A stretch of 37,276 bases of DNA from NCBI GenBank assembly GCA_902530325.1, contig CACAAB010000015.1:1-37276 (forward strand), written 5' to 3'. The notes under the pieces are model-generated. The model was not told the DNA's origin, did no database searches, and worked only from the letters and a program-made list of their open reading frames with translations. The stretch comes from an uncultured SAR116 cluster alpha proteobacterium. Lineage in GTDB: Bacteria > Pseudomonadota > Alphaproteobacteria > Puniceispirillales > Marisalimonadaceae. Positions 26,324-36,197 of this stretch are shown here, piece by piece (position 1 is the first letter of the stretch; each line of letters opens with the position of its first letter). The position numbers and the translations under genes were made by a program.

Positions 26324-26863
26324 CTATGTTTTAGCATTAAAAAATGTATACGACAAAGTTATCTCTTCCAAGTTTTTTGTGTTTTCATCATCATTTATGC
26401 TAGGATCAACGTAAAATGAAACCGGCATTTTAACTTCTTCACCCGGCTGTAGTGTTTGTTTTACAAAACAGAAACAATCAACTTTCATAAAAACACTTCC
26501 AGCTTTTGGAGGGGATACATTAAATACTGCGGTGCCAGTTGTAGGTTTATCAGATAAATTTTTTGCTGTGTAATAAATAACTTGTTGTATCCCTGGCTGT
26601 ACAATTATTTCTTGTTTAGGAGCCTTAAACTCCCAATTAAGTTCTTGTGAAATATTTGAGTCGAATCTTATTTGGATATTTTTATATTGTCCATTAGATC
26701 CTGGAGCTAAAGAAGCTCTTTGAACCGTACCAGCATATCCGGTCACTCTACAAAATAAATCATACAAAGGAACAGATGCAAAAGATAAACCAAGCATAAA
26801 AAGAACAATCAAAAATGTACATTTTAACGAATTATAATTTTTTTTATTCAAACTTGACGACAT
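26324..26863 (-). CDS. ctaG: Cytochrome c oxidase assembly protein CtaG (Cox11)
   Basis: This copper chaperone delivers Cu to the CuB site of oxidase subunit I. It has 179 residues: one N-terminal membrane span (about 13-31) and a periplasmic domain. LYDLFCRVTGYAGTVQ follows the span, and the copper-binding C-F-C motif is in VDCFCFVKQTLQPGE. PVSFYVDP and the strand-rich C-terminus fit the Cox11 immunoglobulin-like fold. It abuts coxF directly, and its order ctaB-coxF-ctaG-coxC is the alphaproteobacterial one. Confidence 0.96.
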   Translation of the reverse strand: MSSSLNKKNYNSLKCTFLIVLFMLGLSFASVPLYDLFCRVTGYAGTVQRASLAPGSNGQYKNIQIRFDSNISQELNWEFKAPKQEIIVQPGIQQVIYYTAKNLSDKPTTGTAVFNVSPPKAGSVFMKVDCFCFVKQTLQPGEEVKMPVSFYVDPSINDDENTKNLEEITLSYTFFNAKT

Positions 26864-27007
26864 TTATCCAGTGATATCCATTCTTAAGATTGTAATAAAA
26901 AAGAAAAGAACAACCAAAAATATTATAATGCCTAAAATAGTAAAGTTCTTAGTTTTTCTATTTTCGTAAAATGCTTTAATATATTCATCTTCCTTATCAG
27001 ATTTCAT
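26864..27007 (-). CDS. coxF: CoxF-like small cytochrome c oxidase operon protein, 47 aa
   Basis: This small gene is read from the reverse complement, starting at ATG 27007 and ending with TAA at 26864, immediately before the ctaG ATG. The start overlaps the ctaB stop as ATGA, which supports translational coupling. The 47-residue product has a charged N-terminus (MKSDKEDEYIKAFYENRKTK) and one membrane span (about 22-41, FTILGIIIFLVVLFFFITIL), ending in RMDITG. CoxF-type proteins of this size, with one TM and an FxxTI-x-(K/R) end, sit between ctaB and ctaG in alphaproteobacteria. The function is not well established; a role in oxidase assembly is inferred from position. Confidence 0.8.
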   Translation of the reverse strand: MKSDKEDEYIKAFYENRKTKNFTILGIIIFLVVLFFFITILRMDITG

Positions 27008-27942
27008 ATTTGACCTGTAATGAAATTGTTGATTAATTTATCAAAGCAAATACTTGAAAATATAATACTCAAATAAATTATGGAGTATACAAACAAACCT
27101 TTTTCTGAGCCTTCATTTACCTTTAAAATAGATACCGATCTTCTAATGAACTCTACATTAAGTACAGTTACAACGATAGCGTAAAAAATACCGGTATGAT
27201 TTAATATCAAAGGGAGGTATACGCAAGGCATGAGTAAAAGTGAATAAATAAATATATTCTTTCGAGTAGTCATATCGCCATAGACAATTGGCAACATTGG
27301 AATTTTAGCTGCCTTATAATCTGATTTATTTACTAAAGCTAAAGCCCAAAAATGTGGTGGTGTCCACATAAAAATTATTAAAAATAAGATTAAAGCCTCT
27401 AATCCAATAGAACCCGTAGCACAAATATGCCCAATAATTGGAGGAAATGCGCCAGCTGCACCACCAATTACAATGTTATGTACAGTATGTCTTTTAAGCC
27501 AGATTGTATAAACTACTGAATAAAAAAATATCGTAAAAGTGAGCAAGCTAGCAGCAAGCCAGTTTATAGATAAACCTAATATAATAACTGACAAAATAGA
27601 TGTAATTATCCCAAATGAGAGAGCTTCAGAGGGTTGCACTTTACCAGAAGGGATAGGCCTGTTTTTTGTTCTATCCATTAATAAATCAATATCACTATCA
27701 TACCATTGGTTAAGAACCCCAGAAGCTCCAGCCCCTAATGCAATGGCAAAAATCCCTATCATTGATAGAATGGGGTTAATTGTATAACCAACTAAAGGTA
27801 TCGCACTATAATATCCAACAAAGGCTGTAAAGACTACCAATGACATCACTCTAGGCTTCATTAGATTTAGATAATCATATGGTGAGCCTAAGTTATAATT
27901 ATCGTTAGTAATATCCTTAGTATTTACTGCTATTGAAGGCAT
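27004..27942 (-). CDS. ctaB: Protoheme IX farnesyltransferase (heme O synthase)
   Basis: This is an integral membrane prenyltransferase of the UbiA superfamily that attaches farnesyl to heme b, making heme O on the way to heme A for the oxidase. It has 312 residues and about nine membrane spans. The first aspartate-rich motif is N78-x3-D82-x3-D86 (NQWYDSDIDLLMDRT), followed by NRPIPSGKVQP, then RHTVHNIVIGGAAGAFPPIIG and YGDMTTRKNIF for the second. It lies 20 bases after coxA. The heme A synthase (ctaA) is not in the window. Confidence 0.97.
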   Translation of the reverse strand: MPSIAVNTKDITNDNYNLGSPYDYLNLMKPRVMSLVVFTAFVGYYSAIPLVGYTINPILSMIGIFAIALGAGASGVLNQWYDSDIDLLMDRTKNRPIPSGKVQPSEALSFGIITSILSVIILGLSINWLAASLLTFTIFFYSVVYTIWLKRHTVHNIVIGGAAGAFPPIIGHICATGSIGLEALILFLIIFMWTPPHFWALALVNKSDYKAAKIPMLPIVYGDMTTRKNIFIYSLLLMPCVYLPLILNHTGIFYAIVVTVLNVEFIRRSVSILKVNEGSEKGLFVYSIIYLSIIFSSICFDKLINNFITGQI

Positions 27943-27962
27943 AGTTATGTTTAAAACCTATC

Positions 27963-30457
<2,495 letters not shown>

Positions 30458-30718
30458 TATTTATACTCCTCGACTTTAATCAATATTAAAATGAATAATA
30501 AAATATAGATAAAGTAATTTAAAATGATTCTAAAATATTCTTATATGTACTACTTAAAACTTTTTTTAAAAAAATGCTAGATCTAAAACTAAATTAATTA
30601 TAAATATTTTTAAAAATTTAATTAAATTGTTAAATGTTTATTTTTTTATCTTTATCCTTGAAGAAACTAAATTATATTGACATATATATATTTAAATCCA
30701 AATTAAAAGGTCCTGAAA
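30458..30718. other. Divergent coxB / tldD intergenic region
   Basis: This 261-base gap is the longest non-coding stretch in the window and is extremely AT-rich. It must hold the promoter of the cox run (reverse) and that of tldD (forward). I see a T7A7 palindrome at 30561-30574, other A/T tracts suggesting bent DNA, and a TTGACA at 30677-30682 for tldD without a matching -10 at normal spacing. No small ORF, RNA gene or strong hairpin is evident. Confidence 0.6.
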
Positions 30719-32167
30719 ATGCAAAATAAATCACCATTAGAACTGACCGATAAAATTTTCTTTGAAGAAAATGATTTTGACTTAGATAAGGTTCAATCTT
30801 TACTCTCAAATACTTTAATGGATTCGGATGATGGCGAGTTATATCTTGAGTCTACAAAATCAGAATCATTTTCATTCGATGATGGTAGGATGAAAAACAT
30901 TGCTTATGATAGCACAAAAGGGTTTGGTTTAAGAGCAATTGCAGGTGAAGCTAGAGGATTTGCACATTCAGGCGAAATTACACTATCTTCTCTCAAAAGA
31001 GCCTCAGAAACAGTCAAATCTGTATCAAAAAACTATTCAGGAATTATGACTCCAGGACCATCACATGGAACTAATAGACCCCTTTATACTTCAATAAACC
31101 CAATTGAAGAAACCTCATTTAAAGTTAAAACAAATCTACTTCAAGAAATAGATGCTTACGCAAGATCAATTGATAAAAATGTGATTCAAGTTTCAGCTTC
31201 AATCTCAGCTTCTTATCAAGCAATCCAAATATTAAGAGGTGATGGAGAGAGAACTGCTGATATTAGGCCTCTTATTAGGCTGAATGTATCATTAGTTGTT
31301 GAGAAAAATGGTAGAAGAGAGATAGGAAACTCTGGTTGCGGTGGAAGAGGAAGATATGATGAGTGGATCAATTCGGATAAATGGAAAGGTCAAGTAAAAG
31401 AAGCTTTAAGAATTGCTAATACTAACCTAGAATCAATTCCTACACCTGCTGGTGAAATGCCTGTCATTTTAGGGCCAGGGTGGCCAGGTGTTATGCTACA
31501 TGAAGCTGTAGGTCATGGCTTAGAAGGAGATTTTAATAGAAAAGGTACTTCAATATTCTCAGGGAAAATTGGAGAAAAAGTTACAGCAGACGGGGTTACA
31601 GTTATTGATGACGGGACAATCGAAAACAAAAGAGGATCAATAACAATAGATGACGAAGGTACAAAATCGTCAAAAAACATTTTAATAGAAAATGGCATTT
31701 TAAGAAATTATATGCAAGACCGACAAAATGCCAGACTAATGAAAATGGAACCAACTGGAAATGGCAGAAGACAGTCTTATTCTCATTACCCTATGCCAAG
31801 AATGACAAACACCTATATGGATAACGGAACAATTGAACCAGAAGAAATTATAACCTCAGTTAAAAAAGGTATTTATGCTGTTAATTTTGCTGGTGGACAA
31901 GTAGATATTACAAATGGAAAATTTGTTTTTTCTGCTTCAGAGGCTTATCTAGTAGAAAATGGAAAAGTTAAGCAACCTCTTAAAGGAGCAACGCTAATTG
32001 GTAACGGCCCTGACGCAATGTCAAAAATTTCTCTAATTGGAAATGATATGTCGTTGGATGACGGGATTGGCACTTGTGGAAAGGAAGGCCAAGGAGTTCC
32101 TGTGGGCGTTGGGCAACCTACCTTATTAATGGGCGGTATCACCGTAGGGGGTACTGACACAAATTAA
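30719..32167 (+). CDS. tldD: Metalloprotease TldD
   Basis: This is the protease subunit of the TldD/TldE pair, which degrades unfolded or modified peptides; in other bacteria it matures microcin B17 and cleaves the CcdA antitoxin. It has 482 residues. The zinc-binding HExxxH motif is H261-E262-A-V-G-H266 in PGVMLHEAVGHGLEGDF. The C-terminus LGTCGKEGQGVPVG-like segment (here IGTCGKEGQGVPVGVGQ) and LLMGGITVGGT are family-typical. The ATG follows AAAAGG. tldE (pmbA) is not in the window. It ends 4 bases from the convergent gshA. Confidence 0.96.
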   Translation: MQNKSPLELTDKIFFEENDFDLDKVQSLLSNTLMDSDDGELYLESTKSESFSFDDGRMKNIAYDSTKGFGLRAIAGEARGFAHSGEITLSSLKRASETVKSVSKNYSGIMTPGPSHGTNRPLYTSINPIEETSFKVKTNLLQEIDAYARSIDKNVIQVSASISASYQAIQILRGDGERTADIRPLIRLNVSLVVEKNGRREIGNSGCGGRGRYDEWINSDKWKGQVKEALRIANTNLESIPTPAGEMPVILGPGWPGVMLHEAVGHGLEGDFNRKGTSIFSGKIGEKVTADGVTVIDDGTIENKRGSITIDDEGTKSSKNILIENGILRNYMQDRQNARLMKMEPTGNGRRQSYSHYPMPRMTNTYMDNGTIEPEEIITSVKKGIYAVNFAGGQVDITNGKFVFSASEAYLVENGKVKQPLKGATLIGNGPDAMSKISLIGNDMSLDDGIGTCGKEGQGVPVGVGQPTLLMGGITVGGTDTN

Positions 32168-32171
32168 AGTG

Positions 32172-33518
32172 TTAGAAAGAATTTTCAATAAATACTTTAT
32201 CTACATTTTTTTCCCAAATACCATTAAACTTTTCTAGAAGAATTTCAGAACCAGTTTTTTTATATCTAATGATATTATATAATGGGTCTAAAAACTGTCT
32301 TTCATCAACACCTCGTTCATCTAATTTATTACGTCTTTGAAGACCTAAACTAGAAATTCTTATCATTTCTTCTGCTATATCAATAATTTTTTTTGATCCT
32401 AGTTTCCCATGCAAACCGTATTTTGCAGCTGAAATTCTTCCTTCCTCTAGAAGATTAGAATTCATAAATGGCTTTGCTAAATCATAGGCCTCTAATTGAG
32501 CTTCATTATCATACAATAACCCTACCCATAGCGCTGGGAGTGCACAAATTATATTCCAAGGACCTCCATCTGCGCCCCTCATTTCTAAATATTGTTTGAG
32601 TCTAACTTCTGGAAATGCAACTGTAACATGATCCTCCCAGTCTTTGACAGAAGGAAATTGACCTTCAAAACCTTTTAACTTTCCATCCATAAAATCTAAA
32701 AAAGATCTCCCAGATACATCAATATATTTACCTTCCCTATATATAAAATACATTGGTACATTAAGGACATAGTCTAACCATGCCTCATAGCCAAAAAATT
32801 TATTAAAAACAATTTCTGGGACACCAGTTCGATTAGGATCAGTATCAGTCCAAACCATTGCTCTTGACGATAAGTATCCACTTTCTTTACCTTCAATAAA
32901 TGGAGAGTTAGCGAAAATAGCTGTTGCTATGGATTGTAATGCTAAGGATGTTTGAAATTTTTGTACCATATCCCGTTCATTCAAATAATCAAGATTAACT
33001 TGAATCGTACATGTTCTTAACATCATATCTAATCCAAGTTGGCCAACTTTAGGCATAAAATTTTTCATGATTTCATATCGACCCTTCGGCATCCAATTTT
33101 GCTTTGAACGAGGCCATTTAGGATCATAACCTAGACCAATCATTGATAATCCAAGTTTTTTCATTGCTTTTTTCATAATTTTTAGATGTCTTCCAGTCTC
33201 TTTGCATGTTTGATGCAAATTTTCTAGAGGTGTTCCTGATAATTCTAATTGTCCACCAGGTTCAAGAGAAATTGATGCCCCTGTCTCATCTTTTAGAGCA
33301 ATAGTATTGTTTTTCTCTAAAACTTTTTCCCATTTATTTTCTTTTGCAAGATTATTTAATAACTCACTCACACCTGATTTACCAAAATAACCAACTCTTT
33401 CCAAATTATCTAAATGAAAAACAAATTTTTCATGTTCGGTACCTATCTTCCAATCTTCTCTTTTTTTTTCACCTTCTTTAAACCAATTTATGAGGTGTTC
33501 TTTTTTTAATCTTGACAT
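32172..33518 (-). CDS. gshA: Glutamate-cysteine ligase, plant/alphaproteobacterial type
   Basis: This enzyme makes gamma-glutamylcysteine, the first step in glutathione synthesis. It has 448 residues, matching the plant and alphaproteobacterial GCL group rather than E. coli GshA. Signatures are KIGTEHEKFVFH near 22-33 (substrate/metal-binding glutamate), SISLEPGGQLELSG near 88-101, MLRTCTIQVNLDY and the arginine-rich PNRTGVPEIVF, with RGADGGPWNIICALPALWVG further on. Glutathione would serve the Prx5 enzyme at 19 kb. It lies 94 bases downstream of rsmE on the same strand; that gap holds short AT-rich direct and inverted repeats but no clear promoter. Confidence 0.95.
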   Translation of the reverse strand: MSRLKKEHLINWFKEGEKKREDWKIGTEHEKFVFHLDNLERVGYFGKSGVSELLNNLAKENKWEKVLEKNNTIALKDETGASISLEPGGQLELSGTPLENLHQTCKETGRHLKIMKKAMKKLGLSMIGLGYDPKWPRSKQNWMPKGRYEIMKNFMPKVGQLGLDMMLRTCTIQVNLDYLNERDMVQKFQTSLALQSIATAIFANSPFIEGKESGYLSSRAMVWTDTDPNRTGVPEIVFNKFFGYEAWLDYVLNVPMYFIYREGKYIDVSGRSFLDFMDGKLKGFEGQFPSVKDWEDHVTVAFPEVRLKQYLEMRGADGGPWNIICALPALWVGLLYDNEAQLEAYDLAKPFMNSNLLEEGRISAAKYGLHGKLGSKKIIDIAEEMIRISSLGLQRRNKLDERGVDERQFLDPLYNIIRYKKTGSEILLEKFNGIWEKNVDKVFIENSF

Positions 33519-33612
33519 TTAAATCTCATATTTAGATGAGGTTAATAATTTGAAAACGTTAACATTTTACATGTTATAGTATTTTTTAGCCATATTGAAC
33601 TTAAATATAAGC

Positions 33613-34371
33613 TTATGAATAATTTTTTATATCTCCATTTAAATAATTGCAAAGAGAAATACTGGCAATTACTGCTGTATCAGATCTTAAAATTCTAGGT
33701 CCCAAATCAATTGGTATTATAAACTTTTTTTCTCTTAGATAATTTATTTCTTTTGTAGTGAACCCACCTTCAGGACCTATTAGAATAGCGCCAAAAGATT
33801 TTGAAGATAAGTTCTGAAAATCTAGTTTTACAGCATTGTTTTTTCTGATTGTTTCGTCACAAAAAAAAATAATTCGTTCATTATCCCAATGTTCGATTAA
33901 ATCTTTAAGTTTCTTTAAAGCGCAAATTTCAGGTATCGTTATACGTTCGCTTTGTTCAGAAGATTCAATAGCTATATTTTGCATTCTTTTTAAATTTAAA
34001 TTTTTTGTGATAGTACGTTCTGTAAATACAGGGAGAATTTTAGATATTCCTAACTCAGTTGCCTTTTGCACTATATATTCTGTTGGAGTTTTTTTAACTG
34101 GCGCAAATAATAACCAGATATCATTTTCAATTTCGACTTTACGTGTTTTTTTAATTATATCAATAATAATAGTATTTTTATAAATTTTTGAAATTTTAGC
34201 CAAAAATTCACCATTAACATTGTTGAAAACCAATATTGAATCATCTTTTTTTTTTCTCATAACATTTATTAAATAGTGAACTTGTTTATTTTCTAGTTTA
34301 ACTGGATTTTTTAAAGATAATTCTCCAGGAAAATAAAGTCTGATTTTAGCTTTATAAGATAAATCCAACAT
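33613..34371 (-). CDS. rsmE: 16S rRNA (uracil-3)-methyltransferase RsmE
   Basis: This SPOUT-fold enzyme methylates U1498 of 16S rRNA (E. coli numbering). The N-terminal PUA-like domain has KIRLYFPGELS and HYLINVMRKKKDDSILVF. The C-terminal knotted SAM-binding region has KATELGISKILPVFTERT, ESSEQSERITIPEI, GAILIGPEGGFTTKEI and LGPRILRSDTAVIASI. The start is uncertain. The ATG at 34413 would add 14 residues (MSSEINFEVYWFCL) with no family resemblance; the ATG at 34371 gives 252 residues, nearer the usual length, though neither has a convincing ribosome-binding site. I prefer 34371. It is divergent from ubiA. Confidence 0.9.
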   Translation of the reverse strand: MLDLSYKAKIRLYFPGELSLKNPVKLENKQVHYLINVMRKKKDDSILVFNNVNGEFLAKISKIYKNTIIIDIIKKTRKVEIENDIWLLFAPVKKTPTEYIVQKATELGISKILPVFTERTITKNLNLKRMQNIAIESSEQSERITIPEICALKKLKDLIEHWDNERIIFFCDETIRKNNAVKLDFQNLSSKSFGAILIGPEGGFTTKEINYLREKKFIIPIDLGPRILRSDTAVIASISLCNYLNGDIKNYS

Positions 34372-34448
34372 TAGACAAAACCAATATACCTCAAAATTAA
34401 TTTCACTGCTCATTGATTACAACATATTATGATGATATTGCATTATTT

Positions 34449-35366
34449 ATGAATATACCCAAACAAAATAATTCTGACATGCTAAATAATGGTTGGTGGG
34501 ACATACTTCCTAAACATTATATTAAATGGATAAGATTAGGGAGGTTTGACAGATCAGTTGGTTTTTGGCTCCTTCTTCTACCCGGTTGGTGGGTGCTTCC
34601 ATTAACAAATTTAGATTTAATAAGCTGTATAAAGCTAATGTTTGTTTTCTTAATAGGTTCAATTGTAATGAGAGCTGCTGGATGCACTATTAATGATATG
34701 TGGGACAAAGATATTGACAAAAAAATTTCCAGGACAAAAACAAGACCCATTGCAAGTGGTGAAATTTCAATTTTACATGCAACTTATTTTTTAATTATAA
34801 TGTTTTTGATTGGTTTTATTTGTCTATATCAATTGAATATTAATACTTGGTTTGTAGCAATCTCAGCAATACCTCTAGTAATACTATATCCTTTAGCTAA
34901 AAGATTTACAAAATGGCCACAAATTATCTTAGGATTAACGTTTAGTTGGGCTGTCCCAACAGCTTGGTCTTCTGCAAATGAAGAATGGAATTTAGGAATA
35001 TTCATCATGTATTTGGCAACCGTCTTCTGGATCATTGGATATGATACAATTTATGGATGCCAGGATAAAAATGAAGATGAAATTTTTGGCATTAAAAATT
35101 CTGCTGTTTCTGCTAAAAACTTTTTAACTCTTTTTGTAGGATGTGCCTATAGTTTAATGTTTATCTTATTAATTGTTAGTGGATATTTGTTAAATAATAA
35201 TATCTTTTGGTACATTGGAGTATCAATTTGTGGATTGCATCTAATATATCAAGTAATAAAATTAAAAGATATTGAACATAATGATCCACTACAAATATTT
35301 AAATCAAACGTCTTCCTAGGTCTTATGTTAACATTATCATCTTTAGGAAATCATATAACTTCCTAG
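34449..35366 (+). CDS. ubiA: 4-hydroxybenzoate polyprenyltransferase UbiA
   Basis: This membrane enzyme attaches the polyprenyl tail to 4-hydroxybenzoate in ubiquinone synthesis. It has 305 residues from ATG 34449 and about eight membrane spans. The first aspartate-rich motif is N82-D83-x2-D86-x3-D90 (INDMWDKDIDKKI), followed by RTKTRPIASGEIS; the second is DTIYGCQDKNEDEIFGIKNSA. LGRFDRSVGFWLLLLPGWW at the N-terminus is typical of UbiA. A TTG at 34413 would extend it 12 residues upstream and share its first base with an rsmE start; I prefer the ATG because the extension is not family-like. It is convergent with blh, 9 bases apart. Confidence 0.94.
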   Translation: MNIPKQNNSDMLNNGWWDILPKHYIKWIRLGRFDRSVGFWLLLLPGWWVLPLTNLDLISCIKLMFVFLIGSIVMRAAGCTINDMWDKDIDKKISRTKTRPIASGEISILHATYFLIIMFLIGFICLYQLNINTWFVAISAIPLVILYPLAKRFTKWPQIILGLTFSWAVPTAWSSANEEWNLGIFIMYLATVFWIIGYDTIYGCQDKNEDEIFGIKNSAVSAKNFLTLFVGCAYSLMFILLIVSGYLLNNNIFWYIGVSICGLHLIYQVIKLKDIEHNDPLQIFKSNVFLGLMLTLSSLGNHITS

Positions 35367-35375
35367 ACAGTAATG

Positions 35376-36197
35376 CTAAATTTTATACTTTAACCTAAAC
35401 ACACCATCAACTAAAATCATATGAGGGAAAGTTAACGCTGCCAGACCAATAAAAGTTACTTTTATAATTGTTTCTGTATATGAGTTTAAATTTAATAAAA
35501 TATAATATGCAGCTCCCCCACCTAACCAACTTAATACAGAAAAAATAATCATTAGGTACATTATTTTTTTCTTTTCCATAAAAATTAGTAAAGTTGGTAT
35601 AATTCTTTTAATATGGTGGGTGCTGTGAATAGAACAAAAATATATTGCAAATGCTGGCAAAGGTGGAACGAGTGATATGACTAAAACCATTAAGGCTAAT
35701 AATTTGATATAATTTTTTGAAAAAATAATTTTCTTATAATTAAATAATATAAAAACTAATGATGACAACCATCCTAAAAGAGCCACATAGAGAAATTGCC
35801 ACAATAAATACAACTGATTACCAGATAAAATTGAAAAGAGATGATCAACTTCACCTTTATTAAAAAAAATTATGCCTAAAACAACTAGCCCACCATGCGC
35901 GTAACCACAGATATAATATAAATTATCATTTTTCCAATTTATGTCACCACAACCAAAATGAAAAATACTTGCTATTAAAAATAAGATAAGAGAAATAACT
36001 GGTAAATAGTACCACATAACAACAACTAGGATAGCAACTAATAAATAAATAATTATAAATCGTACTTGTAAATGAAAATTTTTTGTAAAACCTAATGTAA
36101 CTGAGATAGCTCCATCAAGAGCTCCATGGGGAACACCCATGAAAATAATAAAAAATAATGAGATATAATCTAACCAATCTAGGGTAAAATGAACCAT
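35376..36197 (-). CDS. blh: Beta-carotene 15,15'-dioxygenase, Brp/Blh family
   Basis: This membrane enzyme cleaves beta-carotene into two retinals, the chromophore of microbial rhodopsins. It has 273 residues and several membrane spans. Putative iron-binding histidines are H24 in GVPHGALDG, H80 in IFHFGCGD, and H189 and H193 in CSIHSTHHIKRI; the C-terminal FPHMILVDGVFRLK is also conserved. Its start lies inside crtY (19-base overlap, different frame) with no visible Shine-Dalgarno sequence, so translation is probably coupled to crtY. It is the last gene of its run. No rhodopsin gene lies in the window. Confidence 0.92.
   Translation of the reverse strand: MVHFTLDWLDYISLFFIIFMGVPHGALDGAISVTLGFTKNFHLQVRFIIIYLLVAILVVVMWYYLPVISLILFLIASIFHFGCGDINWKNDNLYYICGYAHGGLVVLGIIFFNKGEVDHLFSILSGNQLYLLWQFLYVALLGWLSSLVFILFNYKKIIFSKNYIKLLALMVLVISLVPPLPAFAIYFCSIHSTHHIKRIIPTLLIFMEKKKIMYLMIIFSVLSWLGGGAAYYILLNLNSYTETIIKVTFIGLAALTFPHMILVDGVFRLKYKI

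Noticed and set aside
30561..30574. T7A7 palindrome as an intrinsic terminator
   Set aside because: It has no G-C pairs and no loop, and lies between divergent genes where no transcript is expected to end. A bent-DNA or promoter role is more likely.
30677..30682. TTGACA upstream of tldD as a full promoter
   Set aside because: No acceptable -10 lies 16-18 bases downstream; a normal-spaced -10 would overlap the ribosome-binding site.
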